Shown in pieces: positions 55,683-63,687 of a stretch of 64,000 bases of DNA (position 1 is the first letter of the stretch; the number at the start of each line of letters is the position of its first letter). The notes below the pieces were generated by a model that had not been told where the DNA came from, did no database searches, and saw only the letters and a list, made by a program, of their open reading frames with translations. The stretch is from positions 124,001 through 188,000 of the forward strand of contig CANMQO010000002.1 in NCBI GenBank assembly GCA_947500055.1, read 5' to 3'. Source of the DNA: an uncultured Paracoccaceae bacterium (lineage in GTDB: Bacteria > Pseudomonadota > Alphaproteobacteria > Rhodobacterales > Rhodobacteraceae). A program made the position numbers and the translations under genes.

Positions 55683-56210
55683 TTAATCCGGTCTTGGAGC
55701 CTGACGTTCGCCCCGGTCATATATTTCCCAGCCCTGGCCGTTAAAAAGATCGACCCCCAACTGGGCGGCCACATGAGCGAAGTCGACATTCACCCAGTTA
55801 TCGACAATCTTGCCGTCCACTACTTTCCAGAAATCCATGTAGCGGATTTCGACCCGTTTGCCGGTTGGGGCAATGCCCAAAAACGCGCCTGAATGCGTGG
55901 CTTCCTGCCGGCCAAACGCAGCGGCCCATTCGCCCATGTAGAGGCGCGCCTCGTCAATACAGGTCTTGTCGGAAAACGCAGCCTGAAAGGGCCGCTGCCA
56001 GTTATCCTGAAACTCTTGCAAGCCGGTCTTGGTGCCACATCCTTGATTGCCCATCCAGCGAAATCCCTGCGCAAAGAATTCGCCGATATCTTCGATCCGG
56101 TGGTCGTTCAGGCCGTCCACCATGGTTTCAATCACCCGACGGGTGTCGTCGGTTTTTGACATGTCCGTGTCGCGGGTCAGGACCGCTTGTTCTGGACGGG
56201 ACCCTTTCAT
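55683..56210 (-). CDS. NTF2/SnoaL-fold protein, single domain (paralogue C)
   Basis: A 175-residue protein with one SnoaL-like ester-cyclase domain (about 25-160). [24 protein letters not shown] opens the domain, [30 protein letters not shown] is the classical SnoaL central block, and [20 protein letters not shown] closes it in the same way as paralogues B and D. The ATG at 56210 overlaps the GMC oxidoreductase stop by four bases and has GGAGGA at ideal distance. An internal ATG at 56162 would give a shorter form without a ribosome binding site. It probably works directly with the GMC and HisD-like enzymes. Confidence 0.85.
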   Translation of the reverse strand: MKGSRPEQAVLTRDTDMSKTDDTRRVIETMVDGLNDHRIEDIGEFFAQGFRWMGNQGCGTKTGLQEFQDNWQRPFQAAFSDKTCIDEARLYMGEWAAAFGRQEATHSGAFLGIAPTGKRVEIRYMDFWKVVDGKIVDNWVNVDFAHVAAQLGVDLFNGQGWEIYDRGERQAPRPD

Positions 56211-57721
56211 GCGCAATCCTCCGCTATTATTTCACCGGCCCGGTAACCGATCATCATGGATGGGGCATTTGTGTTGGCCGATGTCACCGCTGGCATGACC
56301 GACGCATCTGCCACCCAGAGGCCCTGCACACCGCGTGCTGACAGGCGTGATGTCACAGGCGCATTGCTGCCATCCCCCATCCGTAACGTGCCAACGGGGT
56401 GATAGGCCGTCGCCCCCCTGTCGCGGATATGGTCACGCAGCGCGCTGTCAGACTGAACCGCAACGCCGGGGAAGGCCTCCGGCGCGTGGCGTGGGCCAAA
56501 ATCGACCTCTTCCATCAAGACCCGCAGCCGTTTCAGCCCGGCAACAAGTGTTTCGAGGTCAGAGCTGTCGTTGAACAGGCCTAGGTCGATCGCTGGTGCT
56601 GCCTGGGGATCTTTGCTGGTCAGCCGCAGCGCCCCGCGCGATTTTGGGCGGCAGACGCCGACATCGGCAAAATAGCCCGATCCATAAACATATCGCTTTC
56701 CCTGCCACCCCAGCATGAAGGGGATGAAGTGGCTTTGCACATCCGGGGCCTCATTCAACCCGCGTGCGTTGAAGAATACGCCGCCTTCGACGGTGGGGGA
56801 TGCGAAACGCCCCTTTCGGGCCATCAGGTATTGAAACGGGGCCAGCGCCCATCCCGGCATTTGTGCTGGCGTCAAACCATAACCTGATCCCGGGCCTGCG
56901 AAATGAAGACCCGCAGCGGGGTGATCATGCAGATTTGCGCCCACCTCCTCTGCATCATGGCGCAGATCGATCCCAAGCGCTTCCAGGTCTGCCCGGGGTC
57001 CGATCCCGGATCGCATCAGGATCGAAGGCGACCCGATGGCGCCCGCCGACAGGACCACACCCTTATGGGCCCGCAGCTCAGAGCCTCCCACAAGACGTAT
57101 TCCGCGCGCGACATCGCTCTCGAACATCACCTGATCAACCTCTTGCCCGGTCACCAGCGTCAGACCAGCCGGGGCGGGTTTAATGAAGCCATCCGCAGCC
57201 GAACGCCGCCGCCCGTCGACCATGTTGAAGGCAAAAACCCCTGCGCTTTCGTGCTCTGGAGTGGGTGGTGTCGTCCCATGTTCGGCGAACAGGCTGTGCA
57301 ATGCTTCCGTCAACGGATGCGCGCCTTTCATGCGGCGCGGCGTCAGGCGGGCCTCGATGGCATCAAACGCAGGGGCCACATCACCCCACGACCAACCGGG
57401 GAGTTGCCAGTTGTCGAAATCATCCGTGCGACCCCGAAACCAGACCATCGAATTGATTGATCCCGACCCGCCAACCATTCGGCCACGCGTTACGTTCAAT
57501 CGACGCCCGCCAAGATGTTTTTGCGGCGTCGATTGATAACGCCAGTCGCGACGTTGACTTCTCATCATCCAAACCAACCCGAACGGCATCTTTACCAAGG
57601 GTGAATTGTCGGTGGGGCCGGCCTCCAGCAGAAGCACGGAACCGGCCTCCCGGCGCGCGAGCTCTGCGGCAGCAATACAGCCAGCCGAGCCCGCCCCAAC
57701 AACGATGAAGTCCGCCGTCAT
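56207..57721 (-). CDS. GMC-family FAD-dependent oxidoreductase
   Basis: A 504-residue glucose-methanol-choline oxidoreductase. VVGAGSAGCIAAAELA (about 6-21) binds FAD. LNVTRGRMVGGSGSINSMVWFRG near 78-100 is GMC signature 1, VVLSAGAIGSPSILMRSGIG near 240 is signature 2, and the active-site His is in GATAYHPVGTLRMG near 445 with the closing Asn in TSANTNAPSMMIGYRAG. It would oxidise a primary or secondary alcohol to a carbonyl, feeding electrons to oxygen or to the respiratory chain. The frame opens at 57811, but the ATG at 57721 begins the FAD fold. It follows the 102-residue unknown gene with only two bases between. Confidence 0.93.
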   Translation of the reverse strand: MTADFIVVGAGSAGCIAAAELARREAGSVLLLEAGPTDNSPLVKMPFGLVWMMRSQRRDWRYQSTPQKHLGGRRLNVTRGRMVGGSGSINSMVWFRGRTDDFDNWQLPGWSWGDVAPAFDAIEARLTPRRMKGAHPLTEALHSLFAEHGTTPPTPEHESAGVFAFNMVDGRRRSAADGFIKPAPAGLTLVTGQEVDQVMFESDVARGIRLVGGSELRAHKGVVLSAGAIGSPSILMRSGIGPRADLEALGIDLRHDAEEVGANLHDHPAAGLHFAGPGSGYGLTPAQMPGWALAPFQYLMARKGRFASPTVEGGVFFNARGLNEAPDVQSHFIPFMLGWQGKRYVYGSGYFADVGVCRPKSRGALRLTSKDPQAAPAIDLGLFNDSSDLETLVAGLKRLRVLMEEVDFGPRHAPEAFPGVAVQSDSALRDHIRDRGATAYHPVGTLRMGDGSNAPVTSRLSARGVQGLWVADASVMPAVTSANTNAPSMMIGYRAGEIIAEDCA

Positions 57722-57723
57722 GG

Positions 57724-58032
57724 TCACGCCACAGGCTCCACTTCGGTAAGACGGATGTTTCCGCGTTGCAGCAGCGCGCGCCCGCGAACATAGCCTGTCA
57801 ACAGCACCCATCGAGTGCCGAGATATTCGCCGCCGTTCCGATCCCGTAGCTCATTGATTGGGTGGCTCGCGTTGACCACGGCCGCATTGCCGAAATGCGT
57901 GGCGATCGTACCCTCATCCGCGCCTGATGTCGCCACATCATCGCTGCCTGGAAAACGTCGATCGGTATCGTTGTTCTCAGACGAAATACTTGTTGCGACG
58001 CCCATGGCGGGCCGGGCAGGACAAGCCAACAT
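57724..58032 (-). CDS. Hypothetical protein, 102 residues, unrecognised
   Basis: I do not recognise this protein. It starts MLACPARPAMGVATSISS at an ATG with a strong GGGGGAC site upstream, and ends two bases before the GMC start, so it is placed as a true operon member. The second half (LGTRWVLLTGYVRGRALLQRGNIRLTEVEPVA) has an alternating hydrophobic pattern that suggests two or three strands, and the first half is rich in Ser, Asp and Ala and looks flexible. No membrane helix, cysteine pair or signal peptide is evident. A competing frame (57798-58064) has poorer composition and no site. A small subunit or electron-transfer or chaperone partner of the GMC enzyme is possible. Confidence 0.55.
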   Translation of the reverse strand: MLACPARPAMGVATSISSENNDTDRRFPGSDDVATSGADEGTIATHFGNAAVVNASHPINELRDRNGGEYLGTRWVLLTGYVRGRALLQRGNIRLTEVEPVA

Positions 58033-58077
58033 ATCACCGTCCCCCAAAATGGTAAGGTTGCCAAATCAGCACGTGCA

Positions 58078-58965
58078 TCACCCTTTGACCGCGCCAGCCG
58101 TCAGGCCGCCAACGATCTGACGCTGGAAGAACATGATCATCAGAAACAATGGAGCCGTTACCGAAACAACCGAAGACACCGCAAACATCACGTTGCCCTT
58201 GGTCTGCGTGGTGCCAAGGAAACTTGCCACCTTGGGGATCATGGTCTGGTTTTCCTTGGAGAGCAGCATCGCTGTGACCGCAAAGTCGTTATAGGCCAGC
58301 AGGAAGGAAAACAGCCCCGTTGTTATGACACCCGGCCACATCACCGGAATGATCACATTACGGAACGCCTGAAATCGCGTGCAACCGTCGACCATCGCGC
58401 TCTCATCCAGCTCCGCCGGGATATTCTTGAAGAAAGAATGCAGCATCCACAGTGTAAAAGGCTGATTGATGGCAACCAGAACAATGATTGTGGTTGCTGT
58501 GTGACCCCAAAGATTCCACTGGAAAAAGACCGGCAGATAACCGGAAACCAGCGTGATCGGGGGCATCGCCCGAAAGATCAGTGCCGCCAGTAGAAACCAG
58601 AAAGCATAGCGATAAGTGGATCGCGCCAGCGCGTAACCGCCAAGCGTGCCAAGTGTCAGCGAAATGGTCACGACGAAGAAACAGACGATCACGGAATTCC
58701 AGGCTGCGCGCCAGAACTCTTCCTGAATCCAGGCCCCATGGTAGCCATCACCCGTGAACCTGCCGCCGGTCTCCGCAGCGGTCAGCGTCCCGGTCAGGGC
58801 ATTGGCCCAGTTGGCCTTGGAAAAGAAATCACCTTCAACCTTGAAAGAGCCCCAAAGTGTCCAAAGAAACGGAAAGGCAGCAAGCAGCATCCAGATCGCA
58901 AGAATGGTAACGATCAGAAATGTGACGGCGGGGGGTTGGCGTTTTAATTTGCTAGACATGTTCAC
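58078..58965 (-). CDS. ABC transporter permease, CUT1 type (MalG-like)
   Basis: A 295-residue inner-membrane permease with six helices (first about 15-35, last about 265-285). The EAA loop that contacts the ATPase is visible as AMVDGCTRFQAFRNVIIPVMWPGVITTGLF (about 195-225), with the E-x-A-x-x-D-G pattern just before it (LDESAMVDG). A periplasmic loop lies between helices 1 and 2 (about 40-85). It starts directly after the partner permease stop with no spacer, so the two are translated together. CUT1 permeases import sugars, polyols or glycerol phosphates. Confidence 0.93.
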   Translation of the reverse strand: MNMSSKLKRQPPAVTFLIVTILAIWMLLAAFPFLWTLWGSFKVEGDFFSKANWANALTGTLTAAETGGRFTGDGYHGAWIQEEFWRAAWNSVIVCFFVVTISLTLGTLGGYALARSTYRYAFWFLLAALIFRAMPPITLVSGYLPVFFQWNLWGHTATTIIVLVAINQPFTLWMLHSFFKNIPAELDESAMVDGCTRFQAFRNVIIPVMWPGVITTGLFSFLLAYNDFAVTAMLLSKENQTMIPKVASFLGTTQTKGNVMFAVSSVVSVTAPLFLMIMFFQRQIVGGLTAGAVKG

Positions 58966-59988
58966 CTACTTCCGATCAAAATCGCGCCAAGTGCGCACCA
59001 GAACCGGCGACAAGAGAATAGCCACGCCGATGATTGTCAGGACGGATGTTGCCGCGGCTGATGAAAGTTGTCTGGTCTCTCCGCCCAGATCGTTGAATAT
59101 CGCCCAACTCAACGACGTCGCATGCGCATTGGCCGCGAAGCTGACGATGGGTTCGAACACCCTGAAATTGTCCATGAGCTGCATCAACGCGATGAATGTT
59201 GTCAGGGGCAGCAAATGAGGAATGATAACATGCCTGATCTGGAGCCAGCGGCTCGCCCCATCAACCCGTGCCGCTTCCAAAGTGTCCTGGCTGACGGTCT
59301 GCAGACCTGCATAGTAGACAATGAATGCGAAGGGAGCGGAGTGCCACACGCCGTAGACCATCAACATGATCCACATCAGTGGCGTTGATGCTTTTACTGA
59401 CAAATTCGGATCACCTGCCAGGTATTGCAATGTCGTCCCGATGATCCCTCGGGCGTCGACCATCCAAAACAGGATAAGCGCACCCACAAGCGGTGTAATC
59501 ATCATCGGCAGAAGCGAGAAAAAGATGAGTGGACCGCGCAGCACCCGGGTGGCACTGTTGACTGCCACGGCGATAACAAAGCCCAGGATGATAACCAAAG
59601 GCGTCACTACAAAGGTGTAGGTCAGCGTAAACCCCATCGCCTTGTAGAACGGCAAGTTGAGCATCTGGCTGCCAAAGTCACGCCAGCTATCGGTTCTGTT
59701 CCATGTCGCGCCAACCTCATCCACAGCGAGGTGGTTCCGGTCAAGATAAGTGGTCAGCCCTGCGAATTGGCCCAGCGGGCTTTCTGCGCGGAGCGCGGCA
59801 GTCGCTTCTTGATCGATGGTGGTAGATTGCTTGCATCCAAATAAGTCACAAGTCTCGACAGAGCGTATGACCTGTTCGTGCTCAACATGAAACGACTGCA
59901 CTACCACGGAGATGATCGGAAAAAAGATGAACAGCATCATCGCGACTGCTGATGGAAGAACAAACCAGAAGAACGATCTATGTTTCAT
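58966..59988 (-). CDS. ABC transporter permease, CUT1 type (MalF-like)
   Basis: A 340-residue permease. Helix 1 (about 5-30) is followed by an enlarged periplasmic loop (about 33-105) with a Cys pair (C48 and C53 in ETCDLFGCKQ) that may form a disulfide. Further helices start near 108. The EAA loop is LEAARVDGASRWLQIRHVIIPHLLPLT near 240-266. This form is typical of CUT1 systems such as trehalose, glycerol-3-phosphate or polyol importers. It forms the channel with the next gene product, and follows the substrate-binding protein gene after an 80-base gap with a hairpin. Confidence 0.93.
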   Translation of the reverse strand: MKHRSFFWFVLPSAVAMMLFIFFPIISVVVQSFHVEHEQVIRSVETCDLFGCKQSTTIDQEATAALRAESPLGQFAGLTTYLDRNHLAVDEVGATWNRTDSWRDFGSQMLNLPFYKAMGFTLTYTFVVTPLVIILGFVIAVAVNSATRVLRGPLIFFSLLPMMITPLVGALILFWMVDARGIIGTTLQYLAGDPNLSVKASTPLMWIMLMVYGVWHSAPFAFIVYYAGLQTVSQDTLEAARVDGASRWLQIRHVIIPHLLPLTTFIALMQLMDNFRVFEPIVSFAANAHATSLSWAIFNDLGGETRQLSSAAATSVLTIIGVAILLSPVLVRTWRDFDRK

Positions 59989-60031
59989 TTTTCAGTTGCC
60001 CCCAGGCGTTTTGATGATGCGAATGGTGGTA

Positions 60032-60053
60032 CGGGGCAGACAGTGCCGCCCCG
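60032..60053 (-). terminator. Intercistronic hairpin between binding-protein and permease genes
   Basis: CGGGGC and GCCCCG pair around a ten-base loop that can itself pair (GGCA/TGCC). There is no T tract after it on the minus strand. Such stems downstream of solute-binding protein genes often protect the upstream message, raising binding protein above permease; that role is inferred. Confidence 0.45.
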
Positions 60054-60068
60054 CACGCGACGGCTTCC

Positions 60069-61295
60069 TTACTGAAGGAAACCCTTTTCCTTTGCCGCAG
60101 TTGTATAGGCGGCCTCAACGTCAGCCAGCGCCTGCTCGGCGGATTCTTTGCCCAACAGGAAATCAGACAGGTTGTCGCCCAGTGCAGTGTGCAAGAGACC
60201 CTGATACGGCAGCATGGGATAGGATGTAGTGCCTGCAGCGATAGCAGCAAAAACACCGTCATTCACTGGTGCAGGGGTATAACCCTCGATCATCCAAACG
60301 GCCTGGCTCATAGTCTCTTCATTCAGGATTGCCGGGCTCGTGCCATTCTTCATTGCCAGAAATGTAGCCACTGCATCTTCGTCCGAAATGTTTTTGGCGA
60401 CCGTCCAACCGTCCCACCACAGGGTCGACGCAGGGGTAGTGCCACCACCGACAGTGAGCGGACCACCAACTGTAATGTTGGAGTATACCTGCTCTTCCGC
60501 ACCTTCATCATCCATCAGATTGCCCATGCGAGAACCCCACATGTTCATCATCATGACGTTGCCCGCCTCCATCTCTGCGCCTGTTGCATTGGAGTCGTGG
60601 GTTAGAAAGTCAGGATTCATATATTCGGTCAGCGCCTTCATCATGTTCAGCGCTGCAACGCCCTGCTCATTGTTGATCGCGACTTCAGCGGACCCGGGGA
60701 CGTAGAATTCGCCGCCATGGCCGATATACATGTTCACGAATTCCTCGGCGAGGTTCCAACCGGCAGCATAAGCACCGCCAACTGGGTATTGGCTTATCCC
60801 AGCAGCGCGAATTTTCTCGGCGGCTTCGAGAACCTCCTCATAAGTTGTTGGAACCTCAACACCGATCTCTTCGAGAACATCCTTGCGATAGGCAAGTGTC
60901 TGGGCGTTTGCCATAAAGGCGACCGCCATGATTTTCCCGTCGATCGTGATGAGTTGGTTTTTGGGAATATCCTGACCATATGCGGCGACCAGATCATCCA
61001 ACGGACGAATGACGTCTTCATTCATTAACGCTACGATTGAGGAGTTAGCAATGATTGCGCTTGTGTATTCCGCTGGATTGCCTTGCATGCCTGCAAGGTT
61101 GATTTTTTGATGATCTGCCGTCAGGTTTGCCTTAACCTCTCCGCCAGTACAGGCCGCTGCGCCATTGGCAACCGTATGAATTGCGGGAAATTCATTCCCG
61201 ACAATGCTGACATTACCGGAAATTTCGCACGCGGCAAAAGCGGCTCCGGCTGTAATCGACAACGCGCTCGCAAGCGCAACTTTTTTTAGAAACAT
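60069..61295 (-). CDS. ABC transporter substrate-binding protein (family 1)
   Basis: A 408-residue exported binding protein. The signal MFLKKVALASALSITAGAAFA is followed by ACEISGNVSIVGNEFPAIHTVANG. The body is a two-lobe extracellular solute-binding protein of family 1, with ALNMMKALTEYMNPDF and TLWWDGWTVAKNISDEDAVATFL as typical elements; the WWDGW segment probably lines the ligand cleft, as Trp residues do for sugars. The frame is open to 61355, but the ATG at 61295 begins the signal peptide after GGGAGAG. Two Cys near the mature start (ACEIS and AACTGG) may form a disulfide. The ligand is unknown. Confidence 0.92.
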   Translation of the reverse strand: MFLKKVALASALSITAGAAFAACEISGNVSIVGNEFPAIHTVANGAAACTGGEVKANLTADHQKINLAGMQGNPAEYTSAIIANSSIVALMNEDVIRPLDDLVAAYGQDIPKNQLITIDGKIMAVAFMANAQTLAYRKDVLEEIGVEVPTTYEEVLEAAEKIRAAGISQYPVGGAYAAGWNLAEEFVNMYIGHGGEFYVPGSAEVAINNEQGVAALNMMKALTEYMNPDFLTHDSNATGAEMEAGNVMMMNMWGSRMGNLMDDEGAEEQVYSNITVGGPLTVGGGTTPASTLWWDGWTVAKNISDEDAVATFLAMKNGTSPAILNEETMSQAVWMIEGYTPAPVNDGVFAAIAAGTTSYPMLPYQGLLHTALGDNLSDFLLGKESAEQALADVEAAYTTAAKEKGFLQ

Positions 61296-61316
61296 TCCGT
61301 TTCTCTCCCTGTTTTT

Positions 61317-61341
61317 GGGTGCATCTTCGAAGCCTGCACCC
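61317..61341 (-). other. Hairpin between ATPase and binding-protein genes
   Basis: GGGTGCA and TGCACCC pair around an 11-base loop containing TTCGAA. On the minus strand it is followed by AAAAACAGGGAG, not by T residues, so it is more likely an mRNA processing or stabilising stem just upstream of the binding-protein start than a terminator. Confidence 0.4.
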
Positions 61342-61373
61342 GTTGACCCCGCCAAAGCAGGAATTTAAGGGCA

Positions 61374-62423
61374 TCAGCCCCCGATGCGCGCACCAGTTTC
61401 AGCGTTGAACAGGTGGCAGTGATCAGTAGGCACGTGGATCGACACCATTTCGTCAATCTCGGCCCGGTAGTTCTTGTCGGCCTTGACCGACACAAGCGCG
61501 CCGCCGATGCGGACGCTTACCATCGTCGCATCGCCCAAAAGTTCCATTGTGTAGATCGGGGCGTTGATCTGGCCGCCGCTTTCCACGACGCTTGCATCTT
61601 CGGCACGAAAACCCAGCGTGACGGGGCCGTCAGCCGCTGCAATACCGCTGATTTCGACATGCTGCGCGGTAAAGTTGCCGCTACTGATCGCCCCCTCCAT
61701 CAGGTTCATTGCCGGGTTGCCGATGAAACTGGCAACGAAGGCATTGGCGGGCCGGTCATATATCTCGACCGGGGTTCCGACTTGTTGAACCACTCCCGCT
61801 TTCATGATCACCACCCTGTCGGCCAGGGTCATCGCCTCGATTTGGTCATGCGTCACATAGATCGTGGTCACAGCCAATTCGTGCGATAGGTTCTTGATCT
61901 GGGCGCGTGTCGATACCCGCAGCTTTGCATCAAGGTTGGAAAGCGGTTCGTCCATCAGGAACACATTTGGTTCACGCACGACGGCGCGGGCAAGTGCCAC
62001 ACGCTGACGTTGACCGCCAGACAATTCAGCAGGCTTTCGGTGCAAAAATTCATCGAGTTCGACCATGGCACTGGCGCGCTTGACCCGCTCGTCATGGGTT
62101 TTGGGATCTACGCCACGTACCTTCAGAGGAAAGCGGATATTTTCGTAAACATTCATATTCGGGTAGAGCGCATAACTCTGAAACACCATCGCCACGTCGC
62201 GGTCCTTTGGTTCCAGGTCGTTGACCCTGTTGCCATCAACCAGAATGTCGCCTTCTGTCGCATCCTCAAGTCCTGCGATCATTCGCATCGTGGTGGTTTT
62301 GCCGCATCCAGAGGGGCCGAGCAGGACCAAAAATTCCTTGTCCGCGATTGTCAGGTCGAAATTTTCAACCCCAACAAACGAACCCCAACGCTTTGACAGA
62401 TTGCGCAGCTGAATTTCGGCCAT
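61374..62423 (-). CDS. ABC transporter ATP-binding protein (UgpC/MsmK type)
   Basis: A 349-residue CUT1 ATPase. Walker A is LLGPSGCGKTT (about 35-45), the signature LSGGQRQRVALARA is near 133-146, Walker B is VFLMDEPLSNLD near 153-164 and the switch His is in VTHDQIEAM near 190. The C-terminal regulatory TOBE/MalK domain begins near residue 237. ATPases of this group may serve several importers. The frame opens at 62501, but the ATG at 62423 has AGGGGGA upstream and starts MAEIQLRNLSKRWG. It is the first gene of the minus-strand block, just downstream of the operator/promoter region. Confidence 0.95.
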   Translation of the reverse strand: MAEIQLRNLSKRWGSFVGVENFDLTIADKEFLVLLGPSGCGKTTTMRMIAGLEDATEGDILVDGNRVNDLEPKDRDVAMVFQSYALYPNMNVYENIRFPLKVRGVDPKTHDERVKRASAMVELDEFLHRKPAELSGGQRQRVALARAVVREPNVFLMDEPLSNLDAKLRVSTRAQIKNLSHELAVTTIYVTHDQIEAMTLADRVVIMKAGVVQQVGTPVEIYDRPANAFVASFIGNPAMNLMEGAISSGNFTAQHVEISGIAAADGPVTLGFRAEDASVVESGGQINAPIYTMELLGDATMVSVRIGGALVSVKADKNYRAEIDEMVSIHVPTDHCHLFNAETGARIGG

Positions 62424-62449
62424 ATCGTCCCCCTGACGGAATGCAGATT

Positions 62450-62467
62450 TTTGCATTCGTTTGCAAA
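62450..62467. promoter_or_regulatory. LacI-type operator O1
   Basis: TTTGCATTCGTTTGCAAA, an imperfect palindrome with six perfect arm bases (TTTGCA/TGCAAA) and a central CG, the usual design of LacI/GalR operators. Its reverse complement occurs exactly at 62505-62522. It lies just downstream of the -10 box of the minus-strand promoter, overlapping the expected transcription start, which suits repression. Confidence 0.85.
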
Positions 62468-62468
62468 G

Positions 62469-62498
62469 ATAATAGACATTGGAGAATTTGTTTGGCAA
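62469..62498 (-). promoter_or_regulatory. Candidate sigma-70 promoter for the ABC/catabolic operon
   Basis: On the minus strand TTGCCA (62498-62493) and TATTAT (62474-62469) are separated by 18 bases. The predicted start falls within operator O1. The leader to the ATPase start is about 40 bases. Confidence 0.6.
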
Positions 62499-62506
62499 CA
62501 TATTTT
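62479..62506 (+). promoter_or_regulatory. Candidate sigma-70 promoter for the divergent NTF2-fold gene
   Basis: TTGGAG (62479-62484) and TATTTT (62501-62506) are 16 bases apart on the plus strand, and operator O2 overlaps the -10 box and start region. It is less canonical than the minus-strand promoter; alternative -10 choices are possible in the same AT-rich stretch. Confidence 0.4.
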
Positions 62507-62522
62507 TGCAAACGAATGCAAA
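62505..62522. promoter_or_regulatory. LacI-type operator O2
   Basis: TTTGCAAACGAATGCAAA, the exact reverse complement of O1, centred 55 bases away. Two identical 18-base sites in opposite orientation, one at each divergent promoter, strongly suggest a LacI-family repressor that controls both directions, most simply the regulator encoded at 51536-52555. Confidence 0.85.
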
Positions 62523-62550
62523 TCACCACGAGAGCGCAGAGAAAACCCAA

Positions 62551-63594
62551 ATGAAGACCAACTTTCAGAAGGAAAAACAAATTGTTAGGGAATATTACTC
62601 TAAGCTGGATAACGCGCAGAGTATGGACATCCCGTCGGTGCTTGTTGAGTTCACGTCTCCCGACTATCTCTGGCGTGGGTATCATCCATTCAATGAAATG
62701 ACATCAGCTCGCGCGGTCGCCGAATCGTTTTGGCAGCCCCTTCGTCGTTCCCTGACGGCGATGCAGCGCCGCATGGATGTCTTCATGGCAGGGCAAAATA
62801 GGATCGAGGGGCAAGGAGGCGTCTGGGTGGTTTCCATGGGACATCTGATGGGCCTATTTGACACCCCATGGCTTGGAATCCGTCCCACCGGAAAGCTTGC
62901 CATGTTGCGATATTGCGAGTTCAACAGGGTCGAAGATGGCAAGATCAAAGAAACGGCAATGTTCTTCGATATTCCTCATTTGATGACTCAGGCGGGACTA
63001 TCGCCTTTTCCTAGACAAACGGCAGCGCATTTGGTCCAACCTGGCCCGATGACCCATGCCGGTCTGATGAACGACGCCCAAGACCCGGACAGCGGGCAAA
63101 GGACGCTCGCGCTTATTGAAAGCATGATCAGCGACTTGGGCCAATGGAACGGCAGCCTCCCGCTAGAGGATGAATTGCGCCGAACTTGGTCAGAAAACAT
63201 GCTGTGGTGGGGGCCAGAAGGTATTGGCGCCACTTACACAATTGAACGCTATGCCAAACAGCACTCCGGACCCTTCCGAGCCACCCTCACAAACCGGTCC
63301 AGGACGCAGCATGTCGCCCGTCTGGCCGAAGGCAATTTTGGTGGCTTTTTCGGGTGGCCCAATTTCACTGCCACGCCATCCGGTGGTTTTATGGGGATGC
63401 CAGCCTCAGACACCCCTGGGGAGTTTCGCGTGATCGATATTTATCGTCGTGATGGAGAGAAACTGGCCGAAAACTGGATATTCATTGATTTGCTACATTT
63501 CTGGAAGTCGCAGGGGGTCGACCTCCTCGCGCGAACGACCGCAATCGATGGGGGCTGTGAAACTGGCGCGAAGGGAGTTGCGGTCGAAGAATAG
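62551..63594 (+). CDS. NTF2/SnoaL-fold protein, two domains (paralogue D)
   Basis: A 347-residue protein with two SnoaL-like domains (about 15-150 and 190-335), the same length and plan as paralogue B. FNRVEDGKIKETAMFFDIPHLMTQAG closes the first domain; MLWWGPEGIGATYTIERYAKQH and ENWIFIDLLHFWKSQGVDLL mark the second. It is the only gene of the cluster on the plus strand and lies directly behind operator O2, so it should be under the same LacI control. The ATG at 62551 is preferred over the in-frame ATG at 62479, which lies inside the promoter region. Its reaction is unknown. Confidence 0.82.
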   Translation: MKTNFQKEKQIVREYYSKLDNAQSMDIPSVLVEFTSPDYLWRGYHPFNEMTSARAVAESFWQPLRRSLTAMQRRMDVFMAGQNRIEGQGGVWVVSMGHLMGLFDTPWLGIRPTGKLAMLRYCEFNRVEDGKIKETAMFFDIPHLMTQAGLSPFPRQTAAHLVQPGPMTHAGLMNDAQDPDSGQRTLALIESMISDLGQWNGSLPLEDELRRTWSENMLWWGPEGIGATYTIERYAKQHSGPFRATLTNRSRTQHVARLAEGNFGGFFGWPNFTATPSGGFMGMPASDTPGEFRVIDIYRRDGEKLAENWIFIDLLHFWKSQGVDLLARTTAIDGGCETGAKGVAVEE

Positions 63595-63687
63595 CTTCAA
63601 GATCCAAATTCCGTGGTTGCAAATGCGCGATGCGAACTGTGTTTGCGGCGGCGACCGTGCCTTCCGCAAACTTCAAAATCCAACAAG

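Noticed and set aside
57798..58064. Alternative minus-strand frame overlapping the 102-residue unknown gene
   Set aside because: No ribosome binding site, overlaps the start of the better frame and has unusual composition.
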